Source: Metridium senile
Lineage: Eukaryota; Cnidaria; Anthozoa; Actiniaria; Metridiidae
Direction: 5' to 3'
Length of the DNA stretch: 64,000 nt
NCBI GenBank assembly: GCA_949775045.1
Contig: OX459105.1
Span: 13,667,227 to 13,731,226, forward strand
Under the pieces are notes generated by a model. It saw nothing but the letters and a program-made list of their open reading frames with translations, did no database searches and was not told the DNA's origin. This document shows, in pieces, positions 21,176-34,900 of the stretch. How positions within the stretch are numbered: the first letter of the stretch is position 1; each line of letters starts with the position of its first letter. A program made the translations under genes and the position numbers.

Positions 21176-21310
21176 TAACAAATAACTTGCGTCCAGCTAA
21201 ATGTTGAAGTTCATTTCAAAACAACTGGTTTATATACGTTTGTAACAAATTACTTGCGTCCAGCTAAATGTTGAAGTTCACTTCAAAACAACTGGTTTAT
21301 ATACGTTTGC
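21176..21310. repeat. 67-bp direct duplication
   Basis: Two adjacent units share ACTTGCGTCCAGCTAAATGT, TGAAGTTCA and AACTGGTTTATATACGTTTG, with only a few substitutions. Confidence 0.9.
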
Positions 21311-22150
21311 AACATTAGTTTACATCAAGGGGTGATTATAGGGACTAGAGACTGGTCGATTGAACGAAAGGCGTAAGCAGTAATGGCACTTTTATATTAT
21401 ATATACTGTTTAACTATAAAATATGTATCCTATATCTATAAAAAATAGTTTGATCAAATGGAAATTATGGGTCATATATAATACATCCAACAAATAAACA
21501 AACAAACAACGATAATACGGTAAATGGTATTGCTATCTGAATGCCTTTCTTTCGTCACCAATTTAGGTCATTGAGAATGTAGTATCATAAAGCGTAAACA
21601 AACAAACATAAAAACAGACGGACAAAAAAAACAAATAAACAGAAAGGCAAACAAATAAAAACTAAAAAAAAATAGACAAACATACAAACGGACACACATA
21701 CAAACCAGACAGGCAAACAAATAAACAGACAGACATACAAATAGTTACACTGTTCTGCTCCAGTGACATGCACAAGTTTTTACAAAATACATATTTAGTT
21801 TTGTTTCACGATATAAACATAAACATCACATCAAACAATATGACCCATAGTACCCCATGATACCAAGTAAGGAGTTAGAAACTGAATAACAACAGTCCTA
21901 AGGTTGTTAAATATTAACAATATTAGTTTCTTGTCTGAGAAATTATAAATAACATTCCTATGAAAACGGATTCTAGGATTTCACTGGAATTCCAAAATAC
22001 AAAAAAAAAAATACTAAATTAATTCAAATTTCGTTAAAATTGACATTATTATTATTAAATATTAATAAGTTATTAATTATTAGGTTGTTAATTGTACTAA
22101 TTGAAAGTAAGTATGTTATTTAACTACCTTTTCAATAGATCAAATCGTCT

Positions 22151-22303
22151 AACGCGTTGCTATGTACGTTTCCACCAAATTTCAAACCTTTTGGAATATG
22201 ATTATTTGTTTGATGTATTTCGATATCACGTGGAAAATGTTTGGAACAAAAGTTTTTATTCCCGGACGTTAGATTGAGCCAAAACGTACATAGCAACGCG
22301 TTA
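22151..22303. repeat. Short MITE-like palindrome
   Basis: AACGCGTTGCTATGTACGTTT at the left is inverted as AAACGTACATAGCAACGCGTT at the right, with a spacer of about 110 bases. It lies about 120 bases outside the large fold-back element. Confidence 0.7.
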
Positions 22304-22420
22304 ACCGTGTTGTGTATTTAGCAAAAAATGGTCTCGATGACTCTAGAAATCGAGAACACCGGGATTATGGCGAAAATGCGAATTAAAAAAAAAACTAATT
22401 AAAATTAATTTATCTGTACT

Positions 22421-25400
22421 TTAAGAGCGTTCCTCTGAGAATATCGACCATAGGCGTGCAAAATGCCCAGAAACCGAATTTCTCATACTTTGCTCAAAGA
22501 TAGCCCTCGATGTCCGTATCACAGAAATAATAGTGAAAGTTTCAACAGATTGTTATTTTAGGAGAAATTCGACATTTTAGGTTTGAAGGCTTGATAAGGC
22601 GATTTCCCGGCATCACACGTACTCCGCGAGAAATGCATTTTCGAAGTGTAAACAAAATTGAATTTTGAAACTGTATAGCTCTTTTAAAAGATCGATAAAC
22701 ACTTGTTATTTCAGCAGTAAAATAATTGTTTTTTATTTAGAATTGAAAATTTAATGGAATTTTGAATTTGACCTAAATTTAGTCGATTTTCAATGCCTGA
22801 AAATAGCACAAATTGAGGAGTCAAAAAACCAACTTGTTACATGACTTTATGAAATAAACAAATGTTCCTGTGAAAGAGCATCCTTTTAGCTTTTAGAAAA
22901 TGTAAAAACATTTTTGGGCTACTAGAATTTCGACATTCTAGAGCTCCTCGAAAAGGCATTGTGGACGCTAAAAATAGCATGTGTCACGGTGACGTGCGTG
23001 ACATCGTGACACACAAACGTCTGATTAATTATGCTAATAAAAACATTTCAATGGATTTCTGTCACAATTTTAATGCATTTTAACCCTTTTTATTTCTTTA
23101 GAACAATATTTTGTATATATAGACATTTTATATAATTTTTGATACTTTTATTTTAGTATTTTATTTGTTAGGCATTGCCAAGTCCTCATTTCGTTTTGAG
23201 TAACATTACTAAATTAAGAAACGAAGCAATTCCGTAGAATTGAGGCTTCAAATATACACTATATCTATACTTAAATATGTCTATAGTTAAAATACATTGG
23301 TAAAGTTTTTGAATTGAAATGAAATTAAAAGCAGCGCTGTGCTGTAAAAATAATTAGCTAAATATATGTGCATAAATTTAATTGTTCTGCTTCAATAATT
23401 TGAGCGTGACCTTTTATTTATAGTATCTGGTACAGTACAAACACTAAAAGTGTGCAATACTTTGTACTATTTACTACGGTACCGGTGGCCCATAAATGTC
23501 ACGGCAAATCTTTTATTATTCACGGCAAATCTTTTATTATTCACGGCAAATCTTTTATTGCTCGTGGCATATCATTTATTTATTCATCTATTCATGCATT
23601 TATTTACATATCTATTTTTTTATTGTTTACTTTATACTTTTTACACCAAATTTATATCATTACCACACATCATTTCCTTTTCATATATTCCTCTATGACA
23701 TCCTTGTTTTTCGTGCTTTTAAAGCAATAATAGTTCACCTTTTTCGGTCATATTTTCGCCATTCCTCTTCCCCCTCCCATGCATCCCCGCTTATTTCATG
23801 AGTGTCTTTTAAAATACTTTTTTTTGATTTTTTATTCTATTTAACCCATTTACCCATATATTTCTTCTTTGTTTTTATTTATATTTTTTATCATATTTTT
23901 TATTACTGGTTCTTTCTTTCTCCAATTATTCTATATTCCACCATCCATGCCCAATTTTTTTGTTTTTCATTTTCCATATTACTTCATTCATCTATTTACA
24001 TTACTCGTTTTATTATATATCTAATTATATTTTCCACTTTTTCATCCTTCTTTTTAATGTTTCGGTTATTCTTTCACATTTTTAAGTCCCACACTACGCC
24101 CAGGTCAATGCTTATCAGTTCATCGCTTTTACAAATTGACATTGTAGCGTTTCTTAGTTTTTGCGATTCGAACTCAATGTTACATTGCAGTTTGTACTGC
24201 TACAGCTTTCTTTTAGTGTGCTAATTGGACCCATGTTTATCTTAAGTTGCGTTCTGAACATATGGAAAACTTTTGCATACCCGTATCCTCTATAAAACAA
24301 AGATTCGCCGCCGTGATCATCTACTTCATTACCCCAGGAAGCCCGACACTAAGAACGGCTGCGAGGGAGACTAACGGTACTACTTCATCCGCTATCTTGA
24401 ATTTTACACAGGAATGCCGCAGCTTCAGTTTTGTTTTCGTAAGTTTTGCCGTTAGTAACTGAAAGTTTTGCCGTGAATAATAACAGATTTGTCGTGAATA
24501 ATAAAAGATTTGCCGTGAATAATAACAGATTTGTCGTGAATAATAAAAGATTTGCCGTGAGTAATAAAGTTTTGCCGTGACATTTATGGGCCACCGTAAT
24601 TTACCACTAAATAGTGTTGATTAAACAATAGAGAACAAAAGAATTTGCATAATTTAGCAGTATTTAGTAGTATTTATGTTGCACACTTTTAGTGTTATCA
24701 CTCTACCGTAGTAGCTCTATCTAATACTTGTCAGTTCACTGACGGAACAAAAAACAAAATCTTGTTCCTTATTTTCAGCTGTATGATCTTAAACCTCATG
24801 TGTTTTAGTTTCTTAGGTCTACTCTTCAATTTTTTGTGATGTATGACTTGTTTTTATTCCAGATTGTCTACTGTATTTTGATTAAAAAATCATCATCATC
24901 TAAATTTCCGGTCAAATTAATAAGCCCCTCCCCTCTATTAAGCCCCCCACTCCTTTAACTGCCCCCCTCTCCTTTAACCGCCCCCCTCTCTAACGAGCTT
25001 GAAATAAAAAGCCCCCACGTGGCTTTTAGAGGACTTACGGTATGGTGAAATTAGCTTTGTTTTTAGGGCATTATGCCTGCGGACATTCACCAAGCTTTGG
25101 TGATCGATTATGCGTTATTATATTTTCATATTTTCGTTATTTCTCTGGACATTGTTGTTCTTTTCAGTTCATTGTTTATCTTTTATCTTCAATTCTCTTT
25201 TTTTTTTTGCGTTTTTTTTATATGTTTTTTTGTTTGTTATTCTTTTGCTCTCTATTGTTTAATCAACACTATTTAGTGGCAAATAGTACAAAATATTGCA
25301 CACTTTTAGTGATACTATAAATAAAAGGTCACGCTCAAATCATTGAAGCAGAACAATGAACTAAATTTATGCACATATATTTAGCTAATTATTTTTACAG

Positions 25401-26320
25401 CACAGCGCTGCTTTTAATTTCATTTCAATTCAAAAACTTTACCAATGTTTTTAACTATAGACATATTTAAGTATAGATATAGTGTATATTTGAAGCCTCA
25501 ATTCTACGGAATTGCTTCGTTTCTTAATTTAGTAATGTTACTCAAAACGAAATGAGGACTTGGCAATGCCTAACAAATAAAATACTAAAATAAAAGTATC
25601 AAAAATTATATAAAATGTCTATATATACAAAATATTGTTCTAAAGAAATAAAAAGGGTTAAAATGCATTAAAATTGTGACAGAAATCCATTGAAATGTTT
25701 TTATTAGCATAATTAATCAGACGTTTGTGTGTCACGATGTCACGCACGTCACCGTGACACATGCTATTTTTAGCGTCCACAATGCCTTTTCGAGGAGCTC
25801 TAGAATGTCGAAATTCTAGTAGCCCAAAAATGTTTTTACATTTTCTAAAAGCTAAAAGAATGCTCTTTCACAGGAACATTTGTTTATTTCATAAAGTCAT
25901 GTAACAAGTTGGTTTTTTGACTCCTCAATTTGTGCTATTTTCAGGCATTGAAAATCGACTAAATTTAGGTCAAATTCAAAATTCCATTAAATTTTCAATT
26001 CTAAATAAAAATCAATAATTTTACTGCTGAAATAACAATTGTTTATCGATCTTTTAAAAGAGCTATACAGTTACGAAATTCAATTTTGTTTACACTTCGA
26101 AAATGCATTTCTCGCGGAGTACGTGTGATGCCGGGAAATCGCCTTATCAAGCCTTCAAACCTAAAATGTCGAATTTCTCCTAAAATAACAATCTGTTGAA
26201 ACTTTCACTATTATTTCTGTGATACGGACATCGAGGGCTATCTTTGAGCAAAGTATAAGGAATTCGGTTTCTGGGCATTTTGCACACCTATGGTCGATAT
26301 TCTCAGAGGAACGCTCTTAA
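22421..26320. mobile_element. 3.9-kb fold-back transposon with ~1-kb inverted arms and TTAA ends
   Basis: The left arm (about 22425-23475) and right arm (about 25263-26316) are inverted copies with few visible differences, from GAGCGTTCCTCTGAGAATAT at the outer end to TGCACACTTTTAGT near the inner end. TTAA flanks both ends (22421-22424 and 26317-26320), as expected for a TTAA target duplication of piggyBac- or Kolobok-type transposition. Inside the arms, a second inverted pair surrounds a pyrimidine-rich core: tandem CACGGCAAATCTTTTATTAT units at about 23495-23575 are inverted at about 24475-24590, next to GTGGCCCATAAATGTCACGG and its inverse. A third inverted pair involves AAATAGTGTTGATTAAACAA (about 24608) and 25245-25275. 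Open frames in the core are low-complexity and no transposase is visible, so the element is non-autonomous. Confidence 0.85.
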
Positions 26321-27387
26321 GCATAGATTACGACGCATTCGGTAAAAGCGCCGAATAGAAACTTTATCCGAACTAAAATTATTGTCAATAATTCGTTGGT
26401 TTTGGATATTTTAGCTAGCAGTTCGATTCAATATATAGCTATGTAGAATGTACTAGTTCGGTCTTTGTCGATTAGTTGCAGAAAATTTTGCTATAATGAA
26501 CGATTTGCATTATGACGTCATATACTACCTACACCAGAAATCTTTGCTTACCTTTTTTTCTGAAATAATTAGTGCAAATTTTAATTCACAAGAGGGTTTA
26601 AAAATTTATAAAATAACGGAAACCCGTAAAATATTCTGGTACTTGTATTAAAATGACGTCATCTTGAAAATGGCCTATTACAACAGCAAATGTGTTTTTA
26701 CCTTTTGCATGGCATTGACGGATTACTTTAGCGGATACTCCATACAATACATGCGCTAAGCATACACTTTACTACACTACCGCTGACAATACGTTAGCAA
26801 GTGATTAACACAGCAACCAACTGGTGATTATCAACTGACACAACAGTGGGCTGCTACAAGTTACGTCACAACATCACGTCACAACACGTTAGGTTACCAA
26901 GCTTTATTAGCGGATCATTTGTAACAATAAACACTCAGCACATATTTATCAGAGTTCGATGGGGGTAACCATGGAAACCTGACCTAAACAATTCTTATAA
27001 GAATATACAAACTGACGTCATACTTATACAATTCCCAAAATTCTTTGCGCACTTTAAACAGGAAATAAAATTATGACATTATTGTATAAGCGTACGTCAC
27101 GATGCATACCGACTGATATTCTAAAAAAATCCTATTTTCTTGATTCGTACGAAAACTGTTTTCTGTTCTTTCTTAATTACAAATATACAATTAATTGGAC
27201 GTGTATAAAACATTTACTTTATGAAAGCAAAATAAAAATCTAGCAAAAAAAGTTGAAAAACATTTTACTAGAGGGGGAGGGCAAGTTTGCAATTCGCCTC
27301 CCCTCAACGATTTAACTGAAAGGCCAGCACTTTGAAGCATTAGACTGTATATTAGACATCGTTTTTCTTAATAATTTAATGCGAATA

Positions 27388-27885
27388 ATCCCCTTCACAG
27401 TTCTCTGCGCCATCTTGAAAGGTAGCCGTACCTTTGCATCGAAGCGAGACGAACGGTGAACTTGGAATGATAGAGACCTTTTTAACACGTTAAAAAGCTA
27501 TTATTACATAATTGTCAATGAAAAACCTATATTTCTGTTTCAAAAATTTGATATCTTCACATGTGAAAATAACATTTCAAAAATTTGATAACTTTACGGA
27601 AACTTCTTGTGTCCAAAAAGAATGTATTCTATTTTCATTGATAATTATATAATAAAAAGAACATTACATGTTCGCTTGGAGATACAAATTTTATCTTCTC
27701 ATGTTGAAAATCTTCTTAGATCATTTGATTGAAAGATCATTTCAACACTCGGAAGATAAAATTCGTATCTCCGCGCGCCCATGTAATATCCTCTATTTAA
27801 TGTGTCTATCATTGGAAGCTCACTGTTGCTTCGATGCAAAAGCAAGGCTACCTTTCCAGATGGCTCACAGAACTGTGAAAGGGAT
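27388..27885. repeat. MITE family E, copy 2, split by a second palindrome
   Basis: The left half (27388-27480) has CCCCTTCACAGTTCTCTGCG and TTTGCATCGAAGCGAGACGA. The right half (27795-27885) has TATCATTGGAAGCTCA, CGATGCAAAAG and AACTGTGAAAGGG. Between them lies an unrelated inverted repeat: GGAGATACAAATTTTATCTT near 27677 is inverted as GAAGATAAAATTCGTATCTCC near 27751. This looks like nested insertion. Confidence 0.7.
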
Positions 27886-28561
27886 TATTTATTATTCAAA
27901 ATCACCAAACTACAGCAGCCAATAGGAATAACTGTTGTTCAAGACTATGACAAGCATCATACTTTGATAAAAAAGCTTCTTTGCGTTTCCACCTGAACAA
28001 GAGGCTAGTCGGCCAACAACAACAGCAATCCAGACTGACCGCAATATAGACTTGGTGCATCAAGCGCGTTACCCCATCTAGACAAGACTCTGACGTCATT
28101 AGACAATAATTCAATTATTTGACATTGACACGTCACTGATGATCAAGACGTCACGTGACAAACATATGACACGACATGTGATAGTAATCCTCCCGACCCA
28201 ACCCATGTTGTTAATGGTTAGATATATGGCTGTGACCGCCACTACTAAGTCAGCGACGCGGTTTAACTATATTAGTACTGTGGCAGTAGCACGACCCTCC
28301 CAGACAGACAGACAGACAGACACTGCGTGGACAGACACTGACTGACATGAACCAGGACTTGACACTTGTACGCCTACCATGGATACACCTGAGATTCCTC
28401 CCTTCCTGTCAATCAGAGAAACCCCACAGTAAGAAACACAAACAGATGATGGAAAACAACCAACAACATTCAATCAACAGAAAGACGAATACTAGAGAAA
28501 TAATTAAATAATCACACTGTTTGATTAGCACTAATCAAAAATTATCTCCATAGGTTTTAGT

Positions 28562-28567
28562 TTTATT
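28562..28567 (-). promoter_or_regulatory. Candidate polyadenylation signal of transportin
   Basis: AATAAA on the minus strand, about 400 bases after the stop codon at 28970. It overlaps the outer edge of the MITE at 28565-28861. Confidence 0.4.
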
Positions 28568-28861
28568 ACAGCATAACGCGCCTTACCGTGGCCACCCAAT
28601 TAAAGTTTTGTACAAGTTAGCTTAGCGTTCAAAAGTTTCTCTTTTCAAATTATTTGCTACACCTTTTCAAATTTAAACATCCTGGGAGGTTTTTCAGACA
28701 CTTATAAACTTCACTCTTGGCTTCGCTTTGAACATTTCAAAGTATTTACCGTTTGAGACTCGGCGTGTCTTTTATATTAAGGTCAAATTCTCGCTTTCTG
28801 ATTGGTTAACTTGTACAAAACTTTAATTAGGTGGCCACGGCAAGGTGCGTCGCGCTGTAAA
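28565..28861. repeat. MITE in the probable transportin 3' UTR
   Basis: TTACAGCATAACGCGCCTTA at the left pairs with AAGGTGCGTCGCGCTGTAA at the right, and the stem continues with GTGGCCACC and AAAGTTTTGTACAAGTTA against TAACTTGTACAAAACTTT. The arms are about 55 bases each. Confidence 0.8.
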
Positions 28862-28969
28862 ACCAGGACGTTTATCAAGGCTTTGTACAACTGCACCCCA
28901 ATAAACAATATGCTGGAAAGTGTTAAAAGACAGTTGTATCTTACCCTTATTGACTTCAGAAGGCCAGCC

Positions 28970-31900
28970 TTACACACCATAGTTGACCTGCAGACGCTCC
29001 CGAAGTGCTGCCGGAAACTGGTCGGAGAAACGTTTCCAGTTCTCCTCACCAACTTGGTTCTTAAAACCATGGAGAATCTATACAGGACATCGAAAGGTTG
29101 ATTAATGTCCTTCACGATCTCGAGTAGATATCGTGATATCAAGAAAAAAAGATGAAGTTCTGAGGTGAAGTTGGTGCAGGCCAAGATGATATTTGTGACA
29201 ATGATGGTGATAATGAGAAGAAGGAGAAGGAGGAGCAGGCGGTGGTAATAATGACGCTGACGACAACGATGCTAGTTTATTTGTTTGTTTAAGCCAATAA
29301 TCATGCATACACTGAATCAAAATGTGGCGAATAACTATTGTTCTTGACTGACTAGCCTCTCATTCATGTGAAAACTCCTGTGGTTTCCAACGTGAACACA
29401 AATTTTCCATGGTGAATGAGCACGAGGCTAGACCATCGAGAATACCAGACCGTCATATTTCGATTCAGTCTATAGCATTGATTCAAAACTACTAATGGAC
29501 TTTGTACCTTGAGGAACATTTCCTTCAGCTCAGGACTTGGACTGACCCATGATGCAACAGCATCACAGAAAAATATCAAATCCTGAAAACAAAAACGTGA
29601 ACATCAGAAATGATATCATCTAACTGGGATACTGTAATTCGGCCAACAAGTTAACTAAAAATCTGGAATTGTCAGATGGTTTGTCCAGGGTCATGACAAG
29701 GGATGTGGGATCAAAGATCACAGAACAGAGATTGGGATCGTATGAATATATTCAGGGATCAGAACATTTTTTGTGGGATCAGCGATCAAATACGCAAGCT
29801 TTCTGGTTCAGGGATCAAACTTGAGTGTAAAAAATCGGGATCAATCACAAGAAGACATCCCTTGTCACAACCATGTTGGTCAAATGCCTGTGATAACAAC
29901 AGACTTCCTTTCACTGCATTTCCCAGGGAGGAAGTAAACTACTTCTCAGGCTAGTTTGTCAGGAGCCTTCAATGTATACACCTATTTCAAAAAAGGTTGT
30001 CATCGCCAAAAGCGATGAAACTGTGCCCAGAAGACACAGCTTTTCTGCTTTTCTGTGTATACTTTTGATTATACACATAGTGCACTTGGGTCTTGGAATG
30101 ACGTATCACCTATCGCTTTTGGCGATGACAACCTTTTTTTTAAATAGGTGTAGTTGTAATATGCAATGTCAAAAACATAATAAAGACACTGATTAAAACC
30201 AGATGTGACTTACCTGTACCACACCTCCTGGGTTAGCACTGATCATACCGCATACACCACGGAACGCTGAATCCTTCTCCTCGTTATCCCGTATGTTACG
30301 TAGCGACGTACACCTAGAGAGATGATGAAACATTAGCCTAACACTCAATCGTTGAAAAAAACTAGAGACTGAGGCAGGAACTAAAGACCCATGGTCACTT
30401 ATCGGCATGCTTTGTGTTGTATATTTTGATGTGAGTGTTATAATTCATTCGCAGTCAGAAAAGAAATAAAACACAACACTGAATCATGATCTAGAAAGAC
30501 CATAAATACCCCTTCACATTGTAAAATATATCTCACATTGTAAAATATATCTAAATGTCTAATTTTCATGTTCTTTTGCATGGTAAGTGGCCATGGGTCT
30601 TTCATTTTTGTAAAAAATCCTGCCATTCAAATTCAAATAGCTATCAAATCGAGACTATTGCCGAAACGTCAGAAAAGTTAAGTCAACATTTTTTACGGTG
30701 TTACAAATTGCATTATATAATTACCTATCGTTTATATCAAACACCGACGCAGCCTATACTAGTTTACTCGCCAGTTTCCATTTATTTATCAAATCGAAAG
30801 TTAAACAAATTCTCTAGATACTGTTAGATTGTATTTTATAAGGTATTATTACATCCTGGAAAGCTTGATGTCTAAAAATGGGGATATTTCTTAGTGTCTT
30901 GGGCTTCAAATTGGCTTCTGGTATTAGATGGCCTTCCGGTAGCTCTACCATTATAGCACTTGTAGCACAGATGTTTTCACATCTATTATAGAAGCTTGAT
31001 GCGAGTGCTCTTAGAGCATCTATTTCTATTAGTAACAGAAACAATCTTGTTCCCTTTATAAGCCCTTTAGCATTTTATTTCCATCGTACTTGATAAAATA
31101 TTTGATATCAAATGCACGCTCTGATTGGCTGAGAAGCATTCTCTATAACTTTAACAGTGCTGGGAATGTTGATTTGTTCGATTTTAACAGCTTAAGATTT
31201 TATAAAAGAAATAGAAAACTTGGAAGCAGTACTCTATCAAGTTAATAACAGAGTACTTGGGAATTTTAAGAAGACTTGAAAGCCACTACACCTTATGCTT
31301 CTCCTGACACTTCTCTCGAATTCTTAAAATTCCTGCGTGCTCTATAACTTGATTGAGCATGCTGCCTTGTTTTCTATTTCTTCAATAGATTTGACTATCG
31401 TTCTACAATATGGGACTATAATATTTTAAACAAAACATACACAAACAAACAACACAAACATTGAAAATAAATAAACAAACAATATGTACACACCACTTTT
31501 GAATAAACTGCGGTAGCAATGGAGCAACTTCTTGCGGACACACTAACCCCAGACGACCAATTGTGATAGCTATTGTATGGTTAGAAGGAAAGAAAAGGCA
31601 TGCAGTCATCCACATTGATCAGCTGTTATAGCAGCCCATTATTACTTCAATGTTAGACATGTAATACGTACATAGACATACAACAATCATTTAGTAATAG
31701 GTTGTCCATATCATGCAATAGATGTATACTTATAGGCCTTTCCGGAATTCATGGGCGGACTGGGGCCAAGTAAAAAAATTAATCTAATTAAAAAATGATC
31801 CCCACCACAAAATAAAACATACAAACATTAGTATTACCGAATTTGAGCATGTTTGGATATATACTTACTGAGTTATAAGCTACTAAAAGTCACAAAAATA

Positions 31901-34900
31901 AGAGAGAATGTATGGGGGTTTAAGGACACCGTCCCCAAAAACCATACATTCTCTCTTATTTTTACGATTTGTTTAAAGTCCATAAATCAGTTGGTATTTG
32001 CCTAATCATTCTAAAACTTTGTAAACTAAATAGTTTTAGTGTGGTCTTTCATGTGGTGGGGTTTGTTCTTAAATAGATTAATATTTGTACACTCGTTCCC
32101 AGTCTTTTCCTCAATTCCAGAAAGGCGAATTGACATAAGGGTTGATAAAGACAATATATCATTTTAGTTGATGGGAATTTTTCCCTACTACAATTTCAAT
32201 AATGGTCATTGAAGGGTGAGAGGAGAATGACATGTAACTTCACAATGTCAACATGAAAGTTGATATTTTGTGACAACTTTAGTAGGAAATAATGAGAATG
32301 ATAGTGACAATTATAATAATAATGTTGAAGATGATGATGATAAAAATGAAGATGATGATGATAAAAATGAAGATGATGATGATAAAAATGAAGATGACAG
32401 AATGATGATGATTATTGTGATGATAATGATGAAGATGATGGTAATGATTATGACAACAAAATGGATCCCCTTTGGTCTTAGTTCTGTATAGAAAGGCGAA
32501 GGAGGGGTAATGAGCAAAGGTTGTACCTGTATTTTCCAGTAGTGTCTTTGGGGTATGAGGTCTGTTGATGATCTCTATCAATTGTGAGAGCACCAGGCCA
32601 ACGTAGGGCTGCATCTCAGCACCTTGACCAACAATACAAAACAAAACCTACGTTAACTATCTGTTTGTTAACATGTTGAGCCCAGAAAGCTTTAAAATGC
32701 CATGACCCCTACATTACTATCTGTTTGTTTACATGTTGAGCCCAAAAAGATTTAAAATGCCATGACCCCTACATTACTATCTGTTTGTTTACATGTTGAG
32801 CCCAGAAAGATTTAAAATGCCATGACCCCTACATTACTATCTGTTTGTTTACATGTTGAGCCCAGAAAGATTTAAAATGCCATGACCCCTACATTACTAT
32901 CTGTTTGTTTACATGTTGAGCCCAGAAAGATTTAAAATGCCATGACCCCTACATTACTATCTGTTTGTTTACATGTTGAGCCCAGAAAGATTTAAAATGC
33001 CATGACCCCTACATTACTATCTGTTTGTTTACATGTTGAGCCCAGAAAGATTTAAAATGCCATGACCCCTACATTAACTATCTGTTTGTTTACATGTTGG
33101 GCACAGAAAGCTGATATCTCCAAATCCTTTAGGTGAAAGTTTTTTTAAACTTGTACATGTCTAGTTCCCTACCTGTTCTTGCAACTGAGGAAAAATAAAA
33201 AAAAATCTGTAATGCGAAACCTTTAAAATATTAAAAAAATGATTTTTTCTAGATATAAATGGTTTTTCATTACAGATTTTTCTTAAAATGGATCTACTAA
33301 ATCTAAACCTTAATTGGAACAAATTGCCAAAAAATAAAAAAAATCTACCATTTCATTGTGTTGTTATTAATATTAATACATTTTGTACGCGTCAGAGGGG
33401 TCTTGTAAAATTGGCGATATTGCGCGCGAGCTCAAAAAACCATTTCGAGCCTCCTTAACTTTAATTTGCAATACTAGAATTTTTACCCTACCCTAACCCT
33501 AGCTAAAATTAAGGATTTTTTAAGAATTTTTTTGCTGATTTTCTAAAATTCAAGGGCTTTTCAAGTGCCCTTAAAAATGTAAATCAAATCTAAGGAGTTT
33601 TCAAGGAGTTTAAGGAGTAGCACGAACCCTGCCTTTGGGTCTCAAGATTAGGCATTCTTCTTTTTCAAAGATCTCATAATTTTGAATTAACTATTTAACA
33701 TCATCACAAGTACTGCATTGCAGTGGCGGATCTAGGGGTGGTGAATAGGGTTGCCTAGCCATCCCCCATTTTTGCTCCGTTTTCTGCTTTTTATTGTGTT
33801 TTATTTGATGAGTAACATATGAACAATGCACAAATACCAAAATATACGCTTCACATTCACCCCCCTAAAATATTTCTAGATCTGCCACTGCATTGTATGT
33901 TTGATAGTAACTCACCTAGTTGTACTGATATCTCCCCAATTGCCCACGTAGCATTATTACATACTGATATGAAATCTGGGTTAAGGTTTTGGCCAAGGAT
34001 TGGCATAAAGTCAGCTGGAAACAACAAAACACATTATCAGTAAATACACTGATACAATAAACTAATTTGGACTAACTCTTTTACTGCGACAAAGAGCTAA
34101 AGCTCGAAACATCAGTAAAGTTTAGTCAACATTTTTTACAGTGTTATAAATTTCACTATATCATCTACTATCGTTTATATCAAACACTAACGCAGCTTAT
34201 ACTAGTTTACTCATTAGAAAAATCCATTTAATTTGGAAAATGGTGACTACATGTAGTTTGAATAACTATTGTTTTTGTAACATGTCACATTATTTGTAAC
34301 ATGTGAGGAGGGATTTATGAAAAATATTTAATGTAGAGGTAGTGAGTGTGAGTGCCAGCAGAAGAATAACCACATTGTGGATCTGCTGTGGAAAATATTA
34401 TTATTATATTATTATTATATTATTATTATTATTATTATTAAGAGTATTTTATGTTTATTTAAAAAACAAATTGGAACCTCCACTGATGGTTTATCAAAAA
34501 TAAGACATGATAATGATATTTACTGCTATAATTGTGATAATAAAAGTACATGCTATCAGGGCCACAAGTTTATTAGTGTTTACACCATTTTGTGCCACCT
34601 TCTTTAAATAATATAGAGGTCAATATTACCTTGTACGCAGGAATAATAATAATTAGAAGTCATTTCTTCCACGTTAAATTAATTTTATCAATAATTAAAG
34701 TAATTTTATTCCTAGCTTTCGGATTTACAATCCATCATCAGGGAAAACTAAGGGTTATATTTTGAACAGTTATATTCTTACGTTTGTAAAAATATAACCA
34801 TTAGTTTTCCCTGATAATGGATTGTAAATTTGAAAGCTAGGAATAAAATTACATTTAATTTAACGTGGAGGAAACAACTTCTAATTAATATAGAGTTCAT

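Larger units (their letters stand above)
18762..28561. other. Convergent intergenic region without a recognised gene
   Basis: Ten kilobases between the 3' end of the beta-helix gene and the 3' end of transportin. I see no convincing exon. It holds a tandem duplication (18777-18977), nested palindromes (19497-19856), a family A MITE (20270-20430), a 67-bp duplication (21176-21310), a palindrome (22151-22303), the 3.9-kb fold-back element (22421-26320) and a nested MITE (27388-27885). The remaining AT-rich stretches show no structure I can name. Confidence 0.7.

Noticed and set aside
22621..25320. Several 70-140 codon frames inside the fold-back element (for example 23802-24224, 24385-24594, 25042-25320)
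   Set aside because: They are Phe/Ser/Leu-rich products of pyrimidine-rich or tandem sequence, with no family motif and no splice context.
28783..29184. 133-codon minus-strand frame over transportin exon 24
   Set aside because: It is a different frame from the phase-consistent transportin terminus ending LQVNYGV, and runs into the MITE.
32647..33106. CRISPR-like regular repeats
   Set aside because: Units are contiguous 60-mers with no variable spacers, in a eukaryotic intron; this is a minisatellite. The same holds for 50025-50272.
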